Shown: piece after piece, positions 24,709 through 33,189 of the stretch | How positions within the stretch are numbered: the first letter of the stretch is position 1 | Layout: the number at the start of each line of letters is the position of its first letter | Assembly: GCA_038198775.1 (NCBI GenBank) | Contig: JBBPZV010000003.1 | Coordinates: 1-51,866 of the forward strand | Direction of reading: 5' to 3' | Length of the DNA: 51,866 nucleotides | Source: JACCYJ01 sp038198775 | GTDB taxonomy: Bacteria; Actinomycetota; Actinomycetes; Propionibacteriales; Nocardioidaceae | Made by a program: the position numbers and the translations under genes | The notes under the pieces: model-generated | Seen by the model: the letters and a program-made list of their open reading frames with translations, nothing else | Database searches by the model: none | What the model was told of the DNA's origin: nothing

Positions 24709-25320
24709 GTGGATGGAAGCGGGGTGGTCCCTCTGTCCAAGCCGCGTGCCGCCTGCTACCTGCTTGCATCGGTGCTGTTGAGCGGCGTCGCCGGTTGCAG
24801 CGCTGGTGCGCAGCCGAGTGGGGATCCCACCACGACCCCGCGGGTCAACCTGACGAGGACGCCGACGACTTCCGAAACGAAGACGGCAGCTCCCACTCCA
24901 CCGTCGAGAACGGAACCGGAGTTGCCCGCCGCCGCGAAGGCACCCACCCGTTCGGGTGCCGAGGCTTTCGTCCGCTACTACATCGACTTGCTCAACTATG
25001 CCGCCAACACCGGCGACACTAAGGCCTTGCGTGCTGCCGCGACCGACTGCCCAGGCTGCGACCGGTACGCCGATTTGTATAAGAGCACTTATCAGGAAGG
25101 TGGGTACTTTCGCGACCCCGGTTGGACACCTTTCGGAGTTCTCAGTCGGCGGCAAGCCGGCGCAGTGACCGTCCTACTTCACGTCAACGCGCCAGCCGTT
25201 GTCTCCGTCATGCATAAGGGAGCAGCACCACATCGCGGACACGCGGATGTCTATTCGCTGCGATTTGACGTCGAGCGGCACAATCCCACTTGGACGGTCA
25301 CGTCCTTTTCCGGTCGATGA
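24709..25320 (+). CDS. DUF6318-type lipoprotein
   Basis: 203 residues. Signal sequence with lipobox VAGC at about residue 30, a Thr/Pro-rich linker, then a folded domain from about residue 80: SGAEAFVRYYIDLLNYAANTG and TDCPGCDRYADLY, features I associate with DUF6318. Secreted and lipid-anchored. GC content is lower than in the neighbours. Its stop overlaps the next start (ATGA). Confidence 0.82.
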   Translation: MDGSGVVPLSKPRAACYLLASVLLSGVAGCSAGAQPSGDPTTTPRVNLTRTPTTSETKTAAPTPPSRTEPELPAAAKAPTRSGAEAFVRYYIDLLNYAANTGDTKALRAAATDCPGCDRYADLYKSTYQEGGYFRDPGWTPFGVLSRRQAGAVTVLLHVNAPAVVSVMHKGAAPHRGHADVYSLRFDVERHNPTWTVTSFSGR

Positions 25321-26150
25321 TCCGGCCAGGGTCTGCCATAGCTACCGTGGGGATACTTGCTGTCTCGATGCTCTTGGGGCCCAAAGCGTCCGGCGACGGA
25401 GTGGACGGCGAGGGCCAGAATGGGAATGCGCCTGGCGTAGTAATCTCAGGGATTCGTCACTTGCCGGCTGGTCGCTCTCATCGTCCTGTCTCAGACAATG
25501 GGAAACCGTGGGAGTACGCATGGTTCTTAGCCTGTCCTCACAACGGTCCCGGAAAGGAAATCACCGACTGTGCGGCTGCACATACCTGTCCCACAAGCCG
25601 ACAGACACTCTGGGTGTTGTGGGGAAGGCCGGCAGCCGAGGTACCGTCGGCTTGGCAATGGCTCACGTCCGCGTGCCGCAGCAACACGCCACCAAACGCG
25701 CCCCGACAGGTGCTGACGCCGGGACGCGTGCTGGAAGCGGTGCGCCGCATGACGTTGCCTTCGCTCCAGGTCCATGTCCAGCCGGACACCGCAACGCTGG
25801 TCAACTTCGAAACGATCTTCTATGCCGAGCCGCAGCCGTTTGAGCGCACAGTCCGACTGCTCGGGTTTGATGTCGACGTCCGCGCCGTGCCGGAGAGCTT
25901 TCACTGGCTCTTCGGTGACGGTCAGCAGGAGACCACGAACGAGCCGGGAGCTGCCTACCCAGCGAAGGACATCACCCATCGGTACGTCGACGCGCACGTG
26001 ACCGTGCGACCCCACGTGGATGTGACCTACCGGGTGGCGTACCGGGTGGCCGGCGGTGCGTGGCAGGCGCTCGACGAGACGCTGACTGCCCAGGGCCCCG
26101 CGACGGCGCTGCGGATCAAGGAGGCCACACCGGTGCTCTCGGGCGGCTGA
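25317..26150 (+). CDS. Secreted protein with PKD-like domain
   Basis: 277 residues from ATG 25317, coupled to the lipoprotein gene. Hydrophobic N-terminal signal (SAIATVGILAVSMLLG), a Cys-containing region, and a C-terminal PKD-like beta sandwich with FHWLFGDGQQETT and ITHRYVD. Probably exported and acting with the lipoprotein at the cell surface. Role unknown. Its first half uses AT-richer codons than the second. Confidence 0.75.
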   Translation: MIRPGSAIATVGILAVSMLLGPKASGDGVDGEGQNGNAPGVVISGIRHLPAGRSHRPVSDNGKPWEYAWFLACPHNGPGKEITDCAAAHTCPTSRQTLWVLWGRPAAEVPSAWQWLTSACRSNTPPNAPRQVLTPGRVLEAVRRMTLPSLQVHVQPDTATLVNFETIFYAEPQPFERTVRLLGFDVDVRAVPESFHWLFGDGQQETTNEPGAAYPAKDITHRYVDAHVTVRPHVDVTYRVAYRVAGGAWQALDETLTAQGPATALRIKEATPVLSGG

Positions 26151-26163
26151 GTCGAGCCCCGGA

Positions 26164-26466
26164 CTACGAACCCGACAGGTGTTCCTCGATGCGCGCGACC
26201 TTGGCGTCCAGCTGGCCGGTGTGCCCCGCACGGATGTCGGCCTTGAGGACCAGGCCGACTCGAGGCGAACGGGCAGTGACAGCGTCCACGGCGCGCTTGA
26301 TGACCGCCATCACCTCGTCCCACTCCCCTTCGATATTGGTGAACATCGCATTGGTCTCCGCCGGCAGGCCGGACTCCCGGACGACGCGTACGGCCTCCGC
26401 GACCGCCTCGCTGACACCGCCGTCGGCGTCCCCGGCGGCGGGACTCACGCTGAAGGCAACGATCAT
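26164..26466 (-). CDS. MTH1187/YkoF-type thiamine-binding protein
   Basis: 100 residues. MIVAFSVSPAA at the N-terminus, TNAMFTNIEGEWDEVMAVIKRAVDAV in the middle and VGLVLKADIRAG near the end match the small MTH1187 family (formerly DUF77). Members bind thiamine or pyrimidine compounds in the cytoplasm. Convergent with the PKD-like gene, 13 bases apart. Confidence 0.87.
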   Translation of the reverse strand: MIVAFSVSPAAGDADGGVSEAVAEAVRVVRESGLPAETNAMFTNIEGEWDEVMAVIKRAVDAVTARSPRVGLVLKADIRAGHTGQLDAKVARIEEHLSGS

Positions 26467-26698
26467 GCGGTCACCCTTCCACAGCGCCCGACGGACCGTC
26501 TGTTCGGCTCTCCGTCATCGCTTGGTAGCAGGGCGCAAACATCAAGCCTGCTTGGCATCGGGCGTTCGGTGGATTCTCGCCGACCTGACCTCGCGGTGCC
26601 GGACGTGACCCCTACTGTTTGACCTGGGGGGAGAACCACCGCCGCCTTCCACGCAACGCCCGCCGTGAACCGGGCAACGCATTGCCCGAGCCGTCACA

Positions 26699-26707
26699 GG
26701 GGGGGGG
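26699..26707 (+). repeat. G9 homopolymer in the leader of the NERD-like gene
   Basis: Nine consecutive G residues end 5 bases before ATG 26713 and double as the Shine-Dalgarno region. Length change here would alter ribosome-site spacing. Confidence 0.9.
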
Positions 26708-26712
26708 ACTCG

Positions 26713-27342
26713 ATGCAGGTCGAGGATCCGCTGCCGATGTCGCCCGCGAAACCCCGAAGTCACCGGACAGCGTCCTCCGACCGGGGCGGCGAGCAGCTCG
26801 ACCTCACGGCGCACGGACAGGCTGCTACCTCACGCGGCCTCGGACGACTGCGCAGCGCCGGATGGACTCACTTCGACGACTTGCGCTGGCCCGGCAGGGC
26901 CCGGGCCGTGATCGACCACGTGGCTGTCGGGCCGGGTGGCATCGTTGTGATCACCACCGTCCACTGGGTCGGACAAGTCGGCGTCCACGGTGGCGTCGTC
27001 CACCACAACGGCCGTCCCAGTGCCGCCCCACGGGCATGCGAAGCAGCGGCCGCCGCGGTGCGCCTGGCGCTGCCGCCGGAGCTGCAAGGGCATGTCGTTG
27101 CGGCGCTCGCCGTCGTAACCGCACACAACATCGACGCCGAGGCGGGGGGTGTGATCGCGTGCGACGCGGCCAGCGTGGACTCGGTGCTGCGCCGCCGGGA
27201 TGCGGTCCTCACCTCCAACCAGGTGGCCCGGACCGCTGCCTTGTTGGCGTCGACGCTTTCGGCCGGCACCGGATCGCTCGGGTCGAGCGGTCAGTTCCCG
27301 GCACGACGTACGCCATGGCGACCCCCACGGCCAGGACCCTGA
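26713..27342 (+). CDS. NERD-like (nuclease-related) domain protein
   Basis: 209 residues from ATG 26713. The middle has WPGRARAVIDHVAVGPGGIVVI, the NERD core in which a conserved Asp precedes the second strand, but the usual E-x-K is not clear (VITTVHW). Likely weakly conserved or inactive. The C-terminus is Arg/Pro-rich. A run of nine Gs (26699-26707) lies in the ribosome-binding region. Confidence 0.68.
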   Translation: MQVEDPLPMSPAKPRSHRTASSDRGGEQLDLTAHGQAATSRGLGRLRSAGWTHFDDLRWPGRARAVIDHVAVGPGGIVVITTVHWVGQVGVHGGVVHHNGRPSAAPRACEAAAAAVRLALPPELQGHVVAALAVVTAHNIDAEAGGVIACDAASVDSVLRRRDAVLTSNQVARTAALLASTLSAGTGSLGSSGQFPARRTPWRPPRPGP

Positions 27343-27391
27343 CGCCAGCCGCCGGGCCAAGACTGGCTGCGGCGCGGAATGCGGATCGGCC

Positions 27392-28318
27392 ATGCTGGCA
27401 CTCGTGTCCGCCGCTCTCGAAGTGTCCTGGCCCACCCGACCGCTTTGTGTCGAGGACGCCGGCTCGGTGTGTGCGCTGGTTCGCACCTGCGAGGAAGCAG
27501 ACGCCGGTGAGGCGATGCTCGACCTCGCGGACATCGAGGCCCACTGGCGGCAGCCCAGCCTCGAGCTGGCGACGCAGAGCATCGGCGTCTTCGCTGACGG
27601 CGAACTGATCGCCTGCTCGGAGGTGGCGCCCGGACGACGAGCCGAGACGTACGTCCACCCCCGCCACCGTGGACGTGGTATCGGCACTGCGCTCATGCAC
27701 TGGACCTGGGAGACCGCCGCAGCCTGCGGCGGCACGCTCGTCGGGCAGTCCGTGCCCGAGCCGAGCACGTCCGCCGCCCTGTTGCGGAATCACGGCTATC
27801 GCCCGCTGTGGACGTCGTGGGTGCTCGAGCTCCCATCGGAGGCCGTCGTGCCGGCACCCCGACTTCCAGCACGGGTGCAGCTCAGGCCCCACCGACCGGG
27901 ATTGGACGAGCGCGCGGCCTACCAGGTAGTCGAGGACGCGTTCAACGAGTGGCCGGACCGTGACCCCACCCGGTTCGAGGACTGGGCGGCGACGGTCCTC
28001 AACCGTCCCGGGTTCGAGCCATGGCACCTGTTGCTGGCGGTCGCGAATGCCCGAGACGTCGTCGGGGTGGCGAGTCTCATGCTCAGCGGCGGCTCGGTCT
28101 TCGTGGCCCAGCTGGCAGTGCGGCGAGACTGGCGCGGGCTAGGACTCGGTCGCGCGCTGCTGCAGCAGGCCTTCGAGTCAGGTCGCCACCACGGTGCCCG
28201 ACGCGCCGAGCTTTCCACCGACTCCCGGACCGGTGCGCTCGACCTCTACCTGCGGGTCGGCATGCGGGTGACGCACACGTTCGTCCACCCCGCAAAGACT
28301 CTGCCCGGTCTCGCGTGA
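27392..28318 (+). CDS. Tandem GNAT N-acetyltransferase
   Basis: 308 residues from ATG 27392. Two GNAT folds: the first with ETYVHPRHRGRGIGTALM (~80-100), the second with AQLAVRRDWRGLGLGRALL (~235-255), each the acetyl-CoA pyrophosphate loop. This double layout is shared with MshD (mycothiol synthase), but residues beyond the loops do not settle that; substrate unknown. Its stop overlaps the methyltransferase start. Confidence 0.88.
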   Translation: MLALVSAALEVSWPTRPLCVEDAGSVCALVRTCEEADAGEAMLDLADIEAHWRQPSLELATQSIGVFADGELIACSEVAPGRRAETYVHPRHRGRGIGTALMHWTWETAAACGGTLVGQSVPEPSTSAALLRNHGYRPLWTSWVLELPSEAVVPAPRLPARVQLRPHRPGLDERAAYQVVEDAFNEWPDRDPTRFEDWAATVLNRPGFEPWHLLLAVANARDVVGVASLMLSGGSVFVAQLAVRRDWRGLGLGRALLQQAFESGRHHGARRAELSTDSRTGALDLYLRVGMRVTHTFVHPAKTLPGLA

Positions 28319-28938
28319 GCACTCGCTGGTCACGGGTCGCGGGGCATGAAGGCGGCGACGCGTACGCCCGGCGCTTCACCGAGCTCGAGGGCTCAGGTCA
28401 CGACCTGCACGGCGAGGCCCGGTTGTGTACGACGCTGACACCGCCCGTGTCCCGGATCCTCGACGCTGGGTGCGGGCACGGACGCGTGGCGATCGAACTC
28501 TCCCGACAGGGACATGACGTGGTCGGGATCGATCTCGACGTTTCCATGCTGGCAGTGGCCAGGCGCACCGCCCCACAGCTTCTCTGGCTCGAGTCGGACC
28601 TGAGCCGGCTGGATGCACAGGACGCTCGTCTCGGCGGTGCATTCGACCTCGTGGTCAGCGCCGGCAACGTCATGCCGCTGCTCGAACCCGGCACCGAAGC
28701 CGAGGTGGTGCGCCGGCTCGCTCGTTGCCTGCGCCCGCCCGGGCTGCTGGTCGCAGGCTTCGGCCTCGACCGCGAACACCTTCCTCTCGACGAGCCGACC
28801 GTGACGTTGGACGGCTACGACACCTGGTGCGGGCTCGCCGGGCTACAACTCGTACGTCGGCTGGCCACGTGGGAGGGCGCACCCTACGACGGTGGGGGCT
28901 ACGCGGTCAGCGTGCACCGGCGCCCGGCTGGACACTAG
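28315..28938 (+). CDS. Class I SAM-dependent methyltransferase
   Basis: 207 residues, GTG 28315 overlapping the previous TGA. SAM motif ILDAGCGHGRVAIEL at about residue 45, acidic strand VVGIDLDVSML, and FDLVVSAGNVMPLL as motif IV. Methyltransferase type 11/25 fold. Coupled to the acetyltransferase, suggesting a shared small-molecule target. Confidence 0.9.
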   Translation: MSTRWSRVAGHEGGDAYARRFTELEGSGHDLHGEARLCTTLTPPVSRILDAGCGHGRVAIELSRQGHDVVGIDLDVSMLAVARRTAPQLLWLESDLSRLDAQDARLGGAFDLVVSAGNVMPLLEPGTEAEVVRRLARCLRPPGLLVAGFGLDREHLPLDEPTVTLDGYDTWCGLAGLQLVRRLATWEGAPYDGGGYAVSVHRRPAGH

Positions 28939-29032
28939 GGGCGCCGGGCCGGGAAGCGCCTCACGGCGCGTGGCCGCTCGCAGCGGCTATATGTGGGACC
29001 CGGGGCTACCGCAGCCCGACGCCTGGAACAGC

Positions 29033-29635
29033 CTAGATCAGGTCACCGGATCGTTCCAGACGACCCGCGAGCTCCAACTGCTCGGCGGTAGCGACCAGCC
29101 TGGCGGCGGTGCGGGTGCTCTCGGGCCGGTCCACCGGCAGGTGTGCCCGCCCGGTTGCCACCACCCTTGCGAACGCGGCGGCCCGGTCCAGCGTCACCGC
29201 CAGGTCTCCGGTGGCGAGGCCGCGCAGCAGGTTGTCGACCAGGGCACACACCTCGTCGGGTCCCGGGGGGACGCCCACCCCGGCAACCACCTCGTGGACC
29301 GGTGCGTACTCCCGTCCGGTGTCGAACTCGCGGGCTGCGCGGGAGGGTTCTCGGTGCACCCAGGTGCGCAGCAGGTAGAGCCGCCAAAGTACGCCGGCGA
29401 GAGACTCCGCCGGGGCCTCCCGCCACAGCTGCGCGAGCACCTCCAGCCCGTGGTCGTCGGCGAGGCGAACCAGCCGGCCTACGACGCGTACGTCGTCGCT
29501 GTTGCGGGCGCCCCGCACCAGGAGCCAGGCAACCCGGGCCCCGGCCTCGGCCCGCTGAGCCGGGTCCTGATCCCCCGGGAGGGCCTCGAACAGCGCGTCG
29601 CCCGGCAGGGCGGGCCGGCGGAAGCTCGAACTCAC
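29033..29635 (-). CDS. Hypothetical helical protein
   Basis: About 200 residues if started at GTG 29635 (VSSSFRRPALPG). Predominantly helical, rich in Ala, Leu and Arg (VVGRLVRLADDHGLEVLAQLW), no cofactor motif or membrane span. No family recognised. It lies downstream of a lipoprotein and iron permease on the same strand. Confidence 0.7.
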   Translation of the reverse strand: MSSSFRRPALPGDALFEALPGDQDPAQRAEAGARVAWLLVRGARNSDDVRVVGRLVRLADDHGLEVLAQLWREAPAESLAGVLWRLYLLRTWVHREPSRAAREFDTGREYAPVHEVVAGVGVPPGPDEVCALVDNLLRGLATGDLAVTLDRAAAFARVVATGRAHLPVDRPESTRTAARLVATAEQLELAGRLERSGDLI

Positions 29636-29657
29636 CGCAGCAGTCTGACAGGGCCGG

Positions 29658-30401
29658 TCATCCCAGTCCCGCCAGCCGGGCGGCAAGCAACGGCGCCGCC
29701 CGCTCCGGCGGTGAGCCCCCCGCCGGATAGCTGTAGTCCTGACCGACGGAGCGAAACACCACCCAGCTCAAGTACTGCGCGTCACGTACCACGGTCTCGG
29801 CCTGGAGGTAGGCGGCCCGAGGATCGCCGGCAACCGGTCCGTACGACAGCACCGCCCAGCCGGCCTGCTCACCGGCGCCCAGCGGGGAGTACCCGGCTGG
29901 GACTCTGATCTTGCGATGTCCGGCGTCAGCAAGCCGAGGACGACAGCTTCGCAACCACGACTCGAGGATCTGGTAGCCGTAGCCCGCGGTCAGGTCGTCG
30001 GGGAAGCGAGCGACGATCTGCGTCGCGGCGGCGCCGCCCGGGGCGGCGAAGTCCCGACGGACGGCCTTCGTGGCGCCGATGCTGGCCAGCGACGTCTTCT
30101 GGCAGGGAGAGATCTTCAGGCGAGACGGAGTTGTGGGAGTTTGCTGCATCCAAGGCGTCTGATCGTTGAGCCTCGGCAGTCGTCTTGCAGGCAACAACGC
30201 GCTCGCGAGACCCGACCTTGGTGGCGGACGCCTGGTGCGGCTTGCCGTCGGGGTGGGCGTCGTGGGAGCGGCGGACGAAGATGCCGGAGAGCTGGTCGAA
30301 TGCTGGCTGGCAGCGGTCGGCTGCGCGGTCGGGTTCGTGCAGCCGCTGACCACCACCAGCCCAGCGAGCCAAGCCGAAGCCAGGGACCGTCTCGCGCGCA
30401 T
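29658..30401 (-). CDS. Secreted lipoprotein, unknown function
   Basis: 247 residues. Signal sequence with lipobox VVSGC at residue ~21, a Ser/Thr/Pro linker to about 55, then a folded domain with two cysteines (KISPCQKTS, WLRSCRPRL) that may form a disulfide. Resembles PknH-sensor-like exported domains in pattern but I cannot confirm this. Starts 12 bases after the FTR1 gene, so possibly co-transcribed. Confidence 0.8.
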   Translation of the reverse strand: MRARRSLASAWLAGLVVVSGCTNPTAQPTAASQHSTSSPASSSAAPTTPTPTASRTRRPPPRSGLASALLPARRLPRLNDQTPWMQQTPTTPSRLKISPCQKTSLASIGATKAVRRDFAAPGGAAATQIVARFPDDLTAGYGYQILESWLRSCRPRLADAGHRKIRVPAGYSPLGAGEQAGWAVLSYGPVAGDPRAAYLQAETVVRDAQYLSWVVFRSVGQDYSYPAGGSPPERAAPLLAARLAGLG

Positions 30402-30413
30402 CGGCTCGGTGTC

Positions 30414-31268
30414 TCAGCGGGCAGTGGTGACGGGGGACTTCGGCCCAGGCTGTGGCATGCGGCTGCGCTGCGGCCACAAGAAGGCGGTCATGACGCTCAG
30501 CAGGTACGCCGCCCACGCGCTCACCTGCAGCGTCGTCGGCGCTGGCGTGAAGTTGAGCAGGCCCTTGAGGACGGCCTGGGGGGCCCCGCCCCACACCTGC
30601 AGCCAGCCCTGCCCGCTGATGTCGAAGGCGAGGTTTTCGGCACCGGGCAGCAGTCCCGCCTCCTGCAGGTCGTGGAACCCGTACGAGAAGACCCCGGCCG
30701 CGACGACAACAAGCAGCGCGCCGGTGATCTTGAAGAATCGGGCGAGGTTGATGCGGACGGCGCCGCGATACATCAGCCAGCCGAGGAACGCCGCGGTGAG
30801 AAGGCCCAACGTCGCGCCCGCCAGGGGCGTCGCGTTGCTGGACGATGTCTGGGCCGCTGCCCAGATGAACAGTGACGTCTCGAGGCCTTCCCGTGCCACC
30901 GCGACGAAGGAGGTGGCGAGCAGAGCGAACGCACCGAGCGCCAGCGCGGCAGCGAGCCTTCCCTCCAGCTCGGCCTTGAGGAACCGCGCGGTGCGCCGCA
31001 TCCAGAAGACCATCCAGGTAACGAACGCCACCGCGAGCATCGACATCACCCCCCCGAACGCCTCCTGTGCCTGCTCGGAGAGTCGGCCCGAGGTGAAGGT
31101 CAACGCCGCGCCGAAGCCCAGGCTGACCAATACGGCGCTGGACACGCCGGCCCACACGTAGCTAAGCCGTTCGGTCCGCCCCGACTTGACCAGATAGGCC
31201 ACCAGGATTCCCACCACCAGGCTTGCTTCCAGGCCCTCCCGAAGCCCGATCAGGTAGTTGGCCAGCAC
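30414..31268 (-). CDS. efeU: FTR1-family iron permease (EfeU type)
   Basis: 284 residues with seven hydrophobic spans. Both hallmark motifs are present: GLREGLEASLVVG near the N-terminus and AVAREGLETSLF around residue 125. Imports Fe(III) after periplasmic oxidation in FTR1/EfeUOB systems. No efeO or efeB follows; the downstream lipoprotein is unrelated to EfeO by eye. Confidence 0.93.
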   Translation of the reverse strand: MLANYLIGLREGLEASLVVGILVAYLVKSGRTERLSYVWAGVSSAVLVSLGFGAALTFTSGRLSEQAQEAFGGVMSMLAVAFVTWMVFWMRRTARFLKAELEGRLAAALALGAFALLATSFVAVAREGLETSLFIWAAAQTSSSNATPLAGATLGLLTAAFLGWLMYRGAVRINLARFFKITGALLVVVAAGVFSYGFHDLQEAGLLPGAENLAFDISGQGWLQVWGGAPQAVLKGLLNFTPAPTTLQVSAWAAYLLSVMTAFLWPQRSRMPQPGPKSPVTTAR

Positions 31269-31308
31269 AAGGCCCTCCCACTCTCGACACCAGACGGCTT
31301 AGGGCAGC

Positions 31309-32553
31309 CTAACCTACCTTCATGCCAGGGGGAACGGTCGAGAGGATCTCGCTCAGCGACGCAGCGGTAAGCTCGACCTGCCACCGGCGTGCCCCCGAGC
31401 TGGTGAGAGTGGCCGCGACCGTTACGGCGTCGGCGGGGTCGGGGGGTTCCCATGCCAGCTGGCGCACGTGCTCGGGGGCGAGGAGGTTCTCTGCCGGCAG
31501 ATCGTGGTCGAGTGCGATCGTCTGCAGGACCCCTCGGCAGCCGGCCAACCTGGCGGCGGCGGACGGGTCCCGTTCCGCCCACGTCCGCGCGGGAGGCGGC
31601 CCGTCGTGGTGGGGAGCAACAGCCGGCAGTGAGCTCTCGGGGAGTCGGAGCGCGTCATCGACGGAGGTGGTCCACTGCTGGAGGTGGCGGCGAGCCCCTC
31701 GGCTGCGCATGGCGGGGAGAGAACGAAGTGGCCTGCCCTTGGGCAGTTCGACGGCTGCCTCCACGATCGCGGCGTCGCGGAGCAGCCGGCCTGGCGCGGT
31801 GTCGGTGGCGGCCGCGAGCGTCTCACGGGACTGCCAGAGCGCGCGGACGATGCCGAGCGCCCGTCGGCCGCGAGCGCGATGGATGCCCGAGACCCGTCGC
31901 CAGGGTTCCGGGCGCGGTACCGGGCCGGTGAAGCGAGTCAACGCCTCGAACTCCTCGGCTGCCCACTCCAGCTTGTCGGCGTCCCGCAGCCGCTCGGTCA
32001 ACACTTCGCGCAGCTCGATGAGCACCTCGACGTCGAGCGCGGCGTACTCCAACCAGGGCTGCGGCAGCGGGCGGGTGGACCAGTCGGCGGCTGAGTGCTC
32101 CTTGGCCAAGGATGAGCCGAGCAGCTCACCCGTCAACGCGGCCAGACCCACGCGCGGAAGGTTGAGCAACCGCCCGGCAAGCTCGGTGTCGAAGAGCCGT
32201 CGTGGCCGCATGCCAAGCTGCCGAAGGCATGGGAGGTCTTGGGTGGCAGCGTGCAGGATCCACTCGGCGTCCCCGATGGCGGCGTCCAACGGCTTCAAGT
32301 CGTCGAAGCAGGTCGGGTCGATGAGCATCGTGCCCGGCCCCGCGCGGCGCAGCTGCACCAGATAGGCCCGCTGGGAGTAGCGATATCCCGAGGCGCGCTC
32401 GGCGTCGACGGCGACCGGACCATGGCCACCGCGCACCGCCTGCGCGGCCTCGTGGAGCGCCTGCGCTGTGTCGACGACGGCCGGGAGCGGGTCACGGAGC
32501 ACCAACCGGGGCAGTTCTGTGGGGGCGTCGGCCTTCGGATCGCCTTCGGCCAC
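31309..32553 (-). CDS. rnd: Ribonuclease D
   Basis: 414 residues. 3'-5' exonuclease domain with DEDDy residues in VAVDAERASGYRY, HAATQDLPCL and YAALDVEVL; HRDC helical domain follows around residues 210-290. Acts in tRNA 3' processing and RNA quality control. Starts 4 bases after the DUF3000 gene, an arrangement common in actinobacteria. Confidence 0.94.
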   Translation of the reverse strand: MAEGDPKADAPTELPRLVLRDPLPAVVDTAQALHEAAQAVRGGHGPVAVDAERASGYRYSQRAYLVQLRRAGPGTMLIDPTCFDDLKPLDAAIGDAEWILHAATQDLPCLRQLGMRPRRLFDTELAGRLLNLPRVGLAALTGELLGSSLAKEHSAADWSTRPLPQPWLEYAALDVEVLIELREVLTERLRDADKLEWAAEEFEALTRFTGPVPRPEPWRRVSGIHRARGRRALGIVRALWQSRETLAAATDTAPGRLLRDAAIVEAAVELPKGRPLRSLPAMRSRGARRHLQQWTTSVDDALRLPESSLPAVAPHHDGPPPARTWAERDPSAAARLAGCRGVLQTIALDHDLPAENLLAPEHVRQLAWEPPDPADAVTVAATLTSSGARRWQVELTAASLSEILSTVPPGMKVG

Positions 32554-32557
32554 CGCC

Positions 32558-33139
32558 TCAGCCTCGAGAACCGCGGCGCTTGGGGATCGAAACGACTCCC
32601 GGCGGGAGCGGTGGCAGACCCGCGGCGGTACACAGCAGGTCGGCCCATGCCTGGACGTGCGGCGTCAAGTCTCCGACCGGCGTCCAGGACGCTCGGATCT
32701 CGAGCTGAGCGGTCGAGCCGTCGTCGGACATACCGCCGAACCCCTCCGAGAGAACCGTGGTGACGGTGCCGCTGGGAGCGGCGAACCGGGCCTCGTGGGT
32801 GGCCAGCGCATCGGTCAGCCAGGACCATCCCACCGCCGACAGCACCGGGTCCGTGACCATCTCCGGATCGATGTCGGCCCGGGCGAACGCGACGCACCGG
32901 AACGTGCCCTGCCACGCGTCATTGCCCGCCGGATCGTGGAGCACCACGATCCGGCCGGTTCCCAACTCCTTGCCGTCGACGGTGACGTCTCCACTCATCG
33001 CCGCCGCAAAGGGGGCGATGCGCTGCGGGGCCGGCATCTCCTCGCAGGACACCTCGCTGCGCAGCCGTGCAGAACGCAGCTGCTCGAGCGCCAGCGAGAA
33101 CTCCTGCGGTGGCTTGTCGAGCTCCTTGCGGGCTCCCAT
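32558..33139 (-). CDS. DUF3000 family protein
   Basis: 193 residues, cytosolic, mixed alpha/beta. MGARKELDKPPQEFSLALEQ and GWSWLTDALATHEA match the actinobacterial DUF3000 family. Function unknown; operon partner is rnd. Divergent from hemE, about 50 bases between the starts, which must hold both promoters. Confidence 0.88.
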   Translation of the reverse strand: MGARKELDKPPQEFSLALEQLRSARLRSEVSCEEMPAPQRIAPFAAAMSGDVTVDGKELGTGRIVVLHDPAGNDAWQGTFRCVAFARADIDPEMVTDPVLSAVGWSWLTDALATHEARFAAPSGTVTTVLSEGFGGMSDDGSTAQLEIRASWTPVGDLTPHVQAWADLLCTAAGLPPLPPGVVSIPKRRGSRG

Positions 33140-33189
33140 GCGCGGCAGCCTAGGCCGGGCCCGCTGCGGGTCACACGGCGACTCGCCGC

